Part shown: positions 16,126 to 23,215 of the stretch, piece after piece
Position numbering within the stretch: the first letter of the stretch is position 1
Layout: every line of letters begins with the position of its first letter
Origin: Chloroflexota bacterium
GTDB lineage: Bacteria; Chloroflexota; Anaerolineae; Anaerolineales; Anaerolineaceae
Length of the DNA stretch: 24,424 nucleotides
Assembly: GCA_029265085.1 (NCBI GenBank)
Contig: JAJUJY010000057.1
Coordinates: 1 to 24,424 of the forward strand
Direction of reading: 5' to 3'
Translations under genes and position numbers: made by a program
The notes under the pieces: model-generated
What the model was told of the DNA's origin: nothing
The model's database searches: none
The model's input: only the letters and a program-made list of their open reading frames with translations

Positions 16126-17367
16126 ATGGAAGAGTCGCTGTTAGAAAAGCTCAAATCCCTTGGTGTGCAACATGGTGCGAGGAATATTTCCGCACCGGCT
16201 TCATCGAAAAAATATCCAATTGAAGAAGTGCTTACTGGATATGAATATGAAACAGTTAATGGAAAAACATTTATTGTAGAAAATACGTATCCGAAGGACT
16301 TTCAACATGGAATAGTATCTTTTGACGATTCAATTGATTGGGCAATGCTGCTTGATTGGGGAAAAGTACCGGAACTGCAAAATTCAGATTTATCAAATTT
16401 TTTATTTTTAGATACTGAAACATCGGGTTTGGCTGGTGGTGCAGGAACATTTGCATTTATGGTGGGATTAGGTTATTTTGATCAAAACGGTTTTCGTTTG
16501 CTGCAATTGTTTCTCAGAGAACCTATTGAAGAAGTAGCTTTAATTTCGGCTTTAGATCAAATTGTTTCTCCGTTCACGGCAGTAGTCACTTTTAATGGAA
16601 AATCGTTCGATATTCCTTTGCTAAACAACCGGTTTATTCTTAATCGTGTCAGATCTCCTTTTCAAAAAATGGCACACATCGATTTGTTGTCTTTAGCCAG
16701 GAAATTATGGAGAAATCGATTACCAAGTCGAACTTTAGGAAATTTAGAAATTGAAATTTTGAGATTAGGTAGAAGCAGTGAAGAAATTCCAGGTTGGATG
16801 GTTCCTGAATTATATGTTGAATACTTGCAAAAAGGGGATGCTCGCCCGCTAGCAGGTGTTTTTTATCATAACCAGATGGATATTCTTTCGTTGGCGGCTT
16901 TATTTCGATATTGCGCAAAATTATTAAGTAATCCTTTGGAGGTAGCCAAAACGGAAGGTCTGGATTTGGCAGCGATCGCGAATTTATTTGAAACACTGAA
17001 TAGGCAGGACCAAGCAATTCCAGTTTACGAGCAGAGTCTAAATCATGACCTTCCTACCCCATTCCATATCCAAACACTAAATCGGTTTGCGGGAATATTT
17101 AAGAAGAACCGCCAATATCAAGAAGCAGTCGGTTATTGGGAAAAAGCAGCTGAGTTAGGTGATATTGAAGCATGTGTCGAATTAGCTAAATATTATGAGC
17201 ATCAAGAAAAGAGAGCCGACTTGGCAATTATTTGGGTGAATAAGGCAATTGAAATGATTGGTAGTTTGGGGGTAAATGACTACGCGAAATTTAAATGGAA
17301 TAAAGATTTAACATACCGCTTTGATAGACTGCAAAAAATATTAAACAAAATGGATAATACATATTAG
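16126..17367 (+). CDS. mrfB: MrfB-type DEDDh 3'-5' exonuclease (YprB family)
   Basis: A 413-residue protein with an RNase H-like (DnaQ-type) exonuclease fold at about 90-265. The DEDDh set is complete: D96 and E98 (FLDTETSG), D162 (FNGKSFDIP), H248 and D252 (YHNQMDILSL). The C-terminal part (about 280-410) is helical with TPR-like repeats (AIPVYEQSL, AVGYWEKAAEL), as in Bacillus MrfB, where it may mediate protein contacts. MrfB digests DNA during excision of mitomycin adducts with MrfA. Placement 8 bases after mrfA is the conserved order and strengthens both assignments. There is no obvious ribosome binding site; translation could be coupled to mrfA or start on a leaderless transcript. Confidence 0.9.
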   Translation: MEESLLEKLKSLGVQHGARNISAPASSKKYPIEEVLTGYEYETVNGKTFIVENTYPKDFQHGIVSFDDSIDWAMLLDWGKVPELQNSDLSNFLFLDTETSGLAGGAGTFAFMVGLGYFDQNGFRLLQLFLREPIEEVALISALDQIVSPFTAVVTFNGKSFDIPLLNNRFILNRVRSPFQKMAHIDLLSLARKLWRNRLPSRTLGNLEIEILRLGRSSEEIPGWMVPELYVEYLQKGDARPLAGVFYHNQMDILSLAALFRYCAKLLSNPLEVAKTEGLDLAAIANLFETLNRQDQAIPVYEQSLNHDLPTPFHIQTLNRFAGIFKKNRQYQEAVGYWEKAAELGDIEACVELAKYYEHQEKRADLAIIWVNKAIEMIGSLGVNDYAKFKWNKDLTYRFDRLQKILNKMDNTY

Positions 17368-17384
17368 CAGCAGTGTATATGTTT

Positions 17385-17393
17385 TGATAGAAT
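17385..17393 (+). promoter_or_regulatory. Extended -10 element just before the methyltransferase start
   Basis: TG-A-TAGAAT (TG at 17385-17386, hexamer 17388-17393) lies 6 bases before the ATG at 17400. As with mrfB, transcription would begin at the start codon and give a leaderless mRNA; no Shine-Dalgarno is visible. Confidence 0.35.
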
Positions 17394-17399
17394 AAGAAT

Positions 17400-17960
17400 A
17401 TGAATACAGCTAATCAATGGAATCGCAGGTACTCTGACCAGGTCAATAATTGGGCTGGCTCGCCTCGTGATCTATTGGTCAATCATGCGAATTATTTACC
17501 ACCATCTGGATTATGTCTGGATATTGCCATGGGACTAGGCGCAAATTCAGGCTTTTTAATTTCACGCGGATTATCGGTTATCGGTGTAGATATTTCACAG
17601 GTGGCAGTGCAGTATGCAAAACGCAAATACCCATGTCTTCATGCTGTTATTGGAGACCTTACACAATACCCACTTCCGGAAAATCGATTTGACGTTATTT
17701 TAAATTTTTATTATTTACAGAGAAATCTCTGGAATAATTTTTCAAAGACACTCAAACCTGGCGGATTGATATTTATAGAGGCACTAACACGGGCCATGCT
17801 CGAAATCAAACCCGAATTACCGGAAGAGTATTTATTGGAGAATGAAGAACTAAAGACTTTCTTCTGCGGATGGAAAATATTGTATTATAAAGAAGGCTGG
17901 ACCATTTCCAGGCAAGGGGAAAAAGCGGTTGCATCCTTGATTGCTCAAAAACTCGAATGA
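17400..17960 (+). CDS. Class I SAM-dependent methyltransferase
   Basis: A 186-residue Rossmann-fold methyltransferase (Methyltransf_11/25 or TehB-like). SAM-binding motif I is LDIAMGLGANS (residues 40-50), the acidic residue at the end of beta-2 is in VIGVDIS (60-66), GDLTQYPLP (85-93) is the motif before beta-4, and LKPGGLIFIEAL (107-118) is the post-motif strand. The region that would define the acceptor is short, so the substrate (small molecule or metal oxyanion) is unknown. It lies 32 bases after mrfB on the same strand and could be read from the same transcript or from its own extended -10. A role in DNA repair is not indicated. Confidence 0.82.
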   Translation: MNTANQWNRRYSDQVNNWAGSPRDLLVNHANYLPPSGLCLDIAMGLGANSGFLISRGLSVIGVDISQVAVQYAKRKYPCLHAVIGDLTQYPLPENRFDVILNFYYLQRNLWNNFSKTLKPGGLIFIEALTRAMLEIKPELPEEYLLENEELKTFFCGWKILYYKEGWTISRQGEKAVASLIAQKLE

Positions 17961-17982
17961 CCTAACCAGAAAAGGTGGAAAT

Positions 17983-18273
17983 ATGTTCAACGAGGAACCC
18001 ATTTATATAGCCCGCGGCCGTTTAGAAGCCGATATGATTCGGATTTTGTTGGAATCAGAAGGGCTTCATCCAGAACTTCTGCAAGAAAGCGCTGGGGCTG
18101 TGTACGGATTAACGATTGGCGCTCTTGGCGAGGTTAAAATCTATGTCCCGGAAAATGAAATAGCCCACGCAAAACAAATCCTGGAAGCAATGGAAGATGG
18201 CGAAATGGTTTTGCCAGAGGATGCTGACCTTGAAGCATCTGGCTCTGATGCAGACCCCGAAGAAGAAAACTAG
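17983..18273 (+). CDS. DUF2007-family small protein
   Basis: A 96-residue cytoplasmic protein with the DUF2007 (putative signal-transducing) fold: EPIYIARGRLEADMIRILLE (5-24) and VKIYVPENEIAHAKQIL (51-67). The function of the family is unknown; the fold resembles PII-like regulators. The tail from about residue 70 is strongly acidic and probably disordered. The ATG at 17983 is preferred over an in-frame TTG at 17941 because AAAGGTGG (17971-17978) precedes it and homology starts there. The stop codon overlaps the stop of the convergent aminotransferase gene. Confidence 0.8.
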   Translation: MFNEEPIYIARGRLEADMIRILLESEGLHPELLQESAGAVYGLTIGALGEVKIYVPENEIAHAKQILEAMEDGEMVLPEDADLEASGSDADPEEEN

Positions 18274-19118
18274 ATTTCCTCTATCTCGTTTTCGACTCGA
18301 AATTCATATAGCTTCATAATTTTCTTTGTAATCTGCCCCGGCTGACCGTCGCCGACTGGACGGCCATCGATTTTTGTTACAGGTAATACAGCACGTGTGG
18401 TACTGGTGATAAATGCTTCATCCAGTCTTTCGATACGATCTAATGAGATATTCTGTAACATCAAGATCATTCCGCTGCGCCTGATTTCATCCATTACCAG
18501 GGACCTCGTTATCCCTGGTAATACTCCTTCATTGGCGGTCCATACTTCACCATTAAATACCCCAAAAAAGTTACTACTTAATCCTTCTAATAAGGATCCT
18601 TTTTCATTGACCATGATCGACTCATTAATATTTTCGCCGATCTGCTGCCGAATCGCAGTGGTTGAGCGAATAAACTCAGTAACTTTTGCCCGCGGGTTAT
18701 TTCGATGCAGTGTGCGACATACTACAGCTACCCCCTGCTGGTAAGACGTTTCAGGCAACAACTGTAGTTCTTCTATAGATAAATAAATATTACCGACTTC
18801 CTTAGTTAAATCAATGGCTATGCGAAATTTAGCCTCGTTGTACGCACATAATCCGATCGCTATCCGAATACATTTCCTTAACCATTGTCGATTAACTGCA
18901 ATTTCGATACCCGTTAATCTCGCGCTTTCTTCTAGTCGAGTAAAATGTTCTTCTAATCTCAATGCATATGTTGTATGATAAGTTCTGCAAGTTGTATACA
19001 CACCCGATGGGAGTAAATTAGATACTGTATCAAGGGTTAGCAGGTTTTGATGGTAATCTAGTTCTTCAAAAACCAGTTCGTTTTGTTGAGTTAATTTCCA
19101 GGTTTTTATTCGGGACAT
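18270..19118 (-). CDS. Class IV PLP-dependent aminotransferase / lyase
   Basis: A 282-residue fold-type IV PLP enzyme, the family of branched-chain and D-amino-acid aminotransferases and 4-amino-4-deoxychorismate lyase (PabC). The PLP Schiff-base lysine is K145 (NNPRAKVTEF), E178 (SLLEGLSSNFF) contacts the pyridine nitrogen, and PGITR (201-205) binds the cofactor phosphate; an RLEEHFTRLEESARL segment (54-68) is typical of the small domain. I cannot choose between transaminase and PabC from the sequence alone. The gene is monocistronic, reads toward the DUF2007 gene and shares a 4-base CTAG where both stop codons overlap. A TATAAT at 19160-19155 on the minus strand is a likely -10. Confidence 0.85.
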   Translation of the reverse strand: MSRIKTWKLTQQNELVFEELDYHQNLLTLDTVSNLLPSGVYTTCRTYHTTYALRLEEHFTRLEESARLTGIEIAVNRQWLRKCIRIAIGLCAYNEAKFRIAIDLTKEVGNIYLSIEELQLLPETSYQQGVAVVCRTLHRNNPRAKVTEFIRSTTAIRQQIGENINESIMVNEKGSLLEGLSSNFFGVFNGEVWTANEGVLPGITRSLVMDEIRRSGMILMLQNISLDRIERLDEAFITSTTRAVLPVTKIDGRPVGDGQPGQITKKIMKLYEFRVENEIEEI

Positions 19119-19154
19119 TTATTTACTCTCTACAGATCATTATTTACCGCTCAG

Positions 19155-19160
19155 ATTATA
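19155..19160 (-). promoter_or_regulatory. -10 element for the aminotransferase gene
   Basis: The minus strand reads TATAAT about 36 bases before the aminotransferase ATG, in the 80-base divergent spacer with the S41 protease gene. The -35 is not obvious. Confidence 0.45.
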
Positions 19161-19198
19161 CCGCCAAATTATTTTTGGTAGCCTTTTAGGACAACTAT

Positions 19199-20386
19199 AT
19201 GAAACACTCAAATCCACGAGGGTCAATATTTTTACTCCTGGGAATCAACCTGATTGCTCTCGCACTTGCTTTTTTTGCGGGTTTTTTGTTTCGTGAAAAG
19301 TATAATACTGCAATTCAAGTCGAAAATGATTTCCCTGTTTTAACGCAAGCTATTGCCCTTCTTCGCAAAACATATTTGTTTGATTTGCCAGCAAATTCAA
19401 TCATGGAACACAACTTGATTAGAGGTTTGCTTTTATCAGTTCAAGATCCTTATACAACTTTTGTTGAACCAGCTCAACACGAAATACAGACAAATAATCT
19501 CGAGGGAAAATACGGCGGTATTGGAGCTCGCATAGAATCGGACTCAGAAGGTAATATTCGCATCTATCCATATCCAGACTCTCCAGCCGCTATCGCTGGC
19601 GTCCTGGATGGAGATATTCTATTACGAATAAATCAGCTAGAAATTCTTTCAGACACAACCAATGACAACATTTTGGCCGAACTCCGTGGACCAATTGATG
19701 AACCCGTTGAGATTCGGATAATTAGAGAAAAAGACAATGAAACAATAGATTTTTTAATTAATCGGACTCAACAATCGATCCCTTCGACTGTCTGGAATGT
19801 TCTCCCAGAAAACAACCTTCTTGGAATTATTAAAATTAATCGAGTAGCCGCAACAACAGCAGAAGAAGTTGACCTGGCGGTTTATGAATTGATGAAAAGT
19901 GGAGTGTCTTATTTTATTTTAGATTTGCGTGATAATTCAGGAGGATTGGTTGACGCAGGTATTAATACGGCAAAATTATTTTTGAATTCTGGTGCAATCA
20001 TGCAACAACAATACAAAGGGAAACCGGTAGAAACTTTTTCGTCCGATACACCAGGAAAATTTTTAAATATTCCATTAGTAATATTTGTAAATAAGGACAC
20101 CGCAAGCGCTTCCGAAATTATTGCCGGTGCAATTCAAGCACAAAAAAGAGCACAAATTATCGGCACGAATACTTATGGGAAAGATACAATCCAATTAGTT
20201 TTCAATCTAACGGATAATTCGAGTATACATATCACCGCTGCTCGATGGTGGATACCAGGACTTGAATTCCCAATCAATGGTAAAGGTCTTCAACCTGACA
20301 TAGGATTATCTGGCGAGCCCAAACCTCCAGAATCCGATTATATTCGGGCGGCATTGCAGGTATTTCGCCTTATTCCTCCCGAATAG
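19199..20386 (+). CDS. S41-family C-terminal processing protease with PDZ domain
   Basis: A 395-residue membrane-anchored CtpA-like protease. One N-terminal transmembrane segment (about 9-31) places the rest outside the cytoplasm. A PDZ domain spans about 100-185 (KYGGIGARI, DSPAAIAGVLDGDILLRI), and the S41 core carries LDLRDNSGG (241-249), the serine region TASASE with S303 as nucleophile, and the general base K328 in NTYGKDT, at the 25-residue spacing of plant-type CtpA. Such enzymes trim C-termini of exported proteins; the target is unknown. AGGA precedes the ATG. Its last 17 bases overlap the convergent mocA-like gene, so there is no room for a terminator. Confidence 0.9.
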   Translation: MKHSNPRGSIFLLLGINLIALALAFFAGFLFREKYNTAIQVENDFPVLTQAIALLRKTYLFDLPANSIMEHNLIRGLLLSVQDPYTTFVEPAQHEIQTNNLEGKYGGIGARIESDSEGNIRIYPYPDSPAAIAGVLDGDILLRINQLEILSDTTNDNILAELRGPIDEPVEIRIIREKDNETIDFLINRTQQSIPSTVWNVLPENNLLGIIKINRVAATTAEEVDLAVYELMKSGVSYFILDLRDNSGGLVDAGINTAKLFLNSGAIMQQQYKGKPVETFSSDTPGKFLNIPLVIFVNKDTASASEIIAGAIQAQKRAQIIGTNTYGKDTIQLVFNLTDNSSIHITAARWWIPGLEFPINGKGLQPDIGLSGEPKPPESDYIRAALQVFRLIPPE

Positions 20387-20981
20387 ATTTCTGATAATCT
20401 TCCGGGGTATCAATATCGGCTAACACAGAAGAAGTGTTCACTGGAACATGCAGAATCGATTCATTGTGCGCAGAAAAAAATTCCCGCATACTTTGCTGTT
20501 CTGACAATTTTAAAATCTCCGGCCACAATATTCGGTCCACGATCCACGGATGTCCCCTGCGATTTTTAAAACTCGGAATCAAAATTTTTGCTTTCGTTTT
20601 AATGTAGATGCTCGCCAGGTCTTGCACTACCTCAGTTTTTATTTGCGGCTGATCACCTAAAGCAACCAAAACCGCTTTTGTTGAAGGATCTTGATTATTA
20701 ATCGCGACCTGAATTGATTTAAGCATTAGCCCATTAGTAAATTCAGGATTATAGACGGCCCTGGTTGGAATTGAAAATGTATTTAACCAATTAGTAATCT
20801 TCTCTTTTTCTGCCCCAACGACCACTGTAATTGGCGAAATATTTGCAAGGAAAATATTATTGATTACAGTGCCCAATATCGTTATAGAACCCCAGGGTAG
20901 CAACATTTTTGACTGTCCCATTCTAGAAGACAGGCCTGCTGCCAAAATAATTCCAGCAACACCCTTAGGGTCATTCATCAT
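20370..20981 (-). CDS. MocA/MobA-like nucleotidyltransferase (stand-alone)
   Basis: A 203-residue NTP-transferase of the MocA group, which attaches CMP to Mo-molybdopterin to make the MCD cofactor of xanthine-dehydrogenase-type enzymes. Visible motifs: GIILAAGLSSRMGQSKMLLP (10-29) for nucleotide binding, GDQPQ (109-113), NRRGHPW (140-146) and ADIDTPEDY (188-196). It overlaps the upstream fused gene by 11 bases and is last in the operon. It resembles the C-terminal domain of that fused protein, so the cluster has two copies of the domain; which one transfers CMP, and whether one acts on another nucleotide or in selenium insertion, cannot be told. Confidence 0.85.
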   Translation of the reverse strand: MMNDPKGVAGIILAAGLSSRMGQSKMLLPWGSITILGTVINNIFLANISPITVVVGAEKEKITNWLNTFSIPTRAVYNPEFTNGLMLKSIQVAINNQDPSTKAVLVALGDQPQIKTEVVQDLASIYIKTKAKILIPSFKNRRGHPWIVDRILWPEILKLSEQQSMREFFSAHNESILHVPVNTSSVLADIDTPEDYQKSIREE

Positions 20982-22341
20982 GCATCACTCTTTTCCAATG
21001 GTTAATTAGAGCCTGATAATCAGTGGTAGTATCAACATCCAATAACAACAAATCATTATCTGATGAAATCGTTTGATAAGGATAACGAGTGAACAAAGCT
21101 CGGCCGCCTTGATTTCCCTCAAGATGTAATAAATCTTTAAACGTATTCGCATCAAACAAAACCGGATTTGCTCTTTGCCCATTCACAGTGGCAGCTACAA
21201 TATCTGAACGAGTAACGCGATGCTTTTCAATGATTTTTTTAATCGTATTCACGTCAACTTGGGGTTGATCACACAGTAAAAATAGTGCCGAACCAACCTT
21301 ATCTTCAAGTGCCTTCGTAATTCCAACCCGAATCGAACTTGCTTGTCCTTCTTGCCAGGATTGATTATAAGCAATTTTAATCGGTAAACCTGATAAAACC
21401 TCTTCTACTCTGGTGTTTGAAGCCCCAGTGACCACGACAACGGGGTTTAGACCCGACTGAATCGCGGTTTCGACAACCACTCGAATAAAGGGTGTCCCAT
21501 TCCAGTCAAGCAATTGTTTCGGCGATCCAAAACGTTCTGAAGCACCCGCTGCTAGCACAATCCCCGCAAAGCGTTCCTGGCTATCAAGAATTTCCTGTTC
21601 GTAAGTATATTTCGGATCAAGCAGCGAACCAATTAATACCTGATCATATTGATTTAATAACCTTGAAGAAGATTCGATCAATTCCGTTTTTAATTCTTGT
21701 GAAACATAATCTACCTGGTTGAATAACACTATTTTTTTTGAAGAAAATGGAATATTTTTTAAACCTCCCAATGGATTTTCCAGAAATCGGTATAAGTTTT
21801 CCAGGCCAATTACATCCCCCATGCTCAGATGGGTTAATTCTGCAAACCTTGCTGCCCGGAAGACATTTTCCTCAGAAACTGGTTTCCCCAGTCCACTCAA
21901 ACCGCAGCAATAAACCACTTCTGAGCACCACTCAGGGATTGGGGGCTCATGATCACCTGGAGCTTTAAGCGGTAATCTTCGCGCCCCATCAGCCTCAATT
22001 AAAATCGGAATATTTTGTTGATCACACCAATCGTGCAATATGTTTAAGCACAATTCACTCAGTCCAGTAGTTCGATTTTTCTCACCCAATGGTCCGGTTA
22101 TCAAAATTCGTTTTTCAATCGGTTGGTCAAGAATCGGTAATAAATCTTCTGTACAACGTACTAAGTAATGTTGATCTGCTCCCCAATCAGCCTGCTCAAT
22201 TGCAAGATGGGTAGTCGCGGTTATCACAACAGGAGAAGTTAGTTGCCGCGCCAATTTAAATAAGGCGGTAGATTTACCGCCAGCACCAACAAATGCTAAC
22301 CGCAAGCTGCGATCTGCACGTAAAGCCAAAGAGAAAATCAT
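20971..22341 (-). CDS. yqeC: YqeC-type selenium hydroxylase accessory protein fused to a MocA-like domain
   Basis: A 456-residue two-domain protein. Residues 1-250 match YqeC, a putative accessory protein of selenium-dependent molybdenum hydroxylases: P-loop GAGGKST (19-25), TATTHLA (41-47), and EADGARRLPLKAPGDHEP (116-133). Residues 258-456 match MocA/MobA nucleotidyltransferases: GIVLAAGASERFGSPKQLLD (260-279), CDQPQ (357-361), and LDVDTTTDY (434-442). No stop or frameshift separates the parts. The ATG at 22341 is chosen over a TTG at 22359 because it overlaps the yqeB stop as ATGA, a coupled arrangement. In E. coli yqeC and mocA (ygfJ) are separate neighbouring genes, so this is a fusion of genes that normally lie together. 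It likely acts in the cytoplasm on the hydroxylase cofactor. Confidence 0.87.
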   Translation of the reverse strand: MIFSLALRADRSLRLAFVGAGGKSTALFKLARQLTSPVVITATTHLAIEQADWGADQHYLVRCTEDLLPILDQPIEKRILITGPLGEKNRTTGLSELCLNILHDWCDQQNIPILIEADGARRLPLKAPGDHEPPIPEWCSEVVYCCGLSGLGKPVSEENVFRAARFAELTHLSMGDVIGLENLYRFLENPLGGLKNIPFSSKKIVLFNQVDYVSQELKTELIESSSRLLNQYDQVLIGSLLDPKYTYEQEILDSQERFAGIVLAAGASERFGSPKQLLDWNGTPFIRVVVETAIQSGLNPVVVVTGASNTRVEEVLSGLPIKIAYNQSWQEGQASSIRVGITKALEDKVGSALFLLCDQPQVDVNTIKKIIEKHRVTRSDIVAATVNGQRANPVLFDANTFKDLLHLEGNQGGRALFTRYPYQTISSDNDLLLLDVDTTTDYQALINHWKRVMHDE

Positions 22342-23150
22342 ATGCTCAAATCTTGGCAATATTCACGGCGTAGAAAAGGTTGTGAAAAAATTGCTTCCAT
22401 TACCCCCCCACCAATCGAATACGCCTTGTCTGAAACGATATTGCACATACTGGGATCCAATCTAGGATCGACGTCACCAACTTTCATATCGTTTACCACA
22501 TATGTTCCACTTGCAATTAATCCACGAACCACTCCATCAAACGGTGCTGATACTGTGGTATTTTCAATTCGCAACAAAGGTTGTGCTTTTTTTACGATAT
22601 CACCGATTTTAACCAATTCGGCAACAATACCAGAATTGGTCGCCCTTAACACACGTGATGAACTATGCCCATTTACTGATTCCGGTTCTTTCGAATCAGG
22701 TTCAGCAGATCCGTTCCAAATAACTCGCCCTAATGTATGTCCGCGTTTTGTTTCAATAACCGCGTGGCAATTCAATCCAGCCTCAAAACCTGGTCCTAAG
22801 CCAATAACGAATGGTGCTATTTGCGTCGAATATTCAGGCACATGTTTTAACATCCTGGCATCCACAACAATGTTTGGCTTAATTCGATGGATAATCTGAC
22901 CGGAGGGGTCATTAAGAACGGGAATAATGCCATCCCCCAAAAAGCGCCATACATCTGCAAAATTGGAAGCTCTACTTTCAACTCCTTCAATTTCTATGCT
23001 GCCCAATCGCATTGCTTCAGCAAAAGAAACCGTCCTTCGCACCACTAAAGGATGCTCCAATTCACAAATAACCACCTTAATCCCAGCACGATACAATCTT
23101 AATGCCACCCCCGTGCCCAAATCGCCGCCACCGCGTAAAATACAGATCAC
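22338..23150 (-). CDS. yqeB: YqeB-type selenium-dependent molybdenum hydroxylase maturation protein
   Basis: A 270-residue member of the YqeB/EF2563 family, a marker for selenium-dependent molybdenum hydroxylases. The N-terminus is a dinucleotide-binding-like segment ILRGGGDLGTGVALRL (4-19); the middle has LNDPSG and IVVDARMLK; the C-terminal part contains VSAPFDGVVRGLIASG, a biotinyl-lipoyl-like hairpin. The biochemical reaction is not established; it is thought to take part in installing labile selenium on the molybdenum site. The start codon is GTG at 23150, with TTGAGG upstream. It follows the hydroxylase gene on the same strand and overlaps yqeC by 4 bases (ATGA). Confidence 0.88.
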   Translation of the reverse strand: MICILRGGGDLGTGVALRLYRAGIKVVICELEHPLVVRRTVSFAEAMRLGSIEIEGVESRASNFADVWRFLGDGIIPVLNDPSGQIIHRIKPNIVVDARMLKHVPEYSTQIAPFVIGLGPGFEAGLNCHAVIETKRGHTLGRVIWNGSAEPDSKEPESVNGHSSSRVLRATNSGIVAELVKIGDIVKKAQPLLRIENTTVSAPFDGVVRGLIASGTYVVNDMKVGDVDPRLDPSMCNIVSDKAYSIGGGVMEAIFSQPFLRREYCQDLSI

Positions 23151-23177
23151 GTTTCAACCTCAATTATTTATGAATAA

Positions 23178-23200
23178 GGGCTTATGGAAACCATAAGCCC
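23178..23200 (-). terminator. Hairpin between the hydroxylase and yqeB genes
   Basis: A perfect 10-bp stem (GGGCTTATGG with CCATAAGCCC) with a 3-nt loop lies between the hydroxylase stop codon and the yqeB start. On the minus strand it is followed by TTATTCATAAATAATTG, only moderately U-rich. It could be a partial terminator that lowers yqeB-yqeC expression, or an mRNA processing or stability site. Confidence 0.45.
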
Positions 23201-23215
23201 GGCTAAACTAAAACC

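Noticed and set aside
22342..22899. Plus-strand open frame of 185 codons opposite yqeB
   Set aside because: Composition is that of a reverse-complement shadow and no family is recognisable; yqeB on the other strand is certain.
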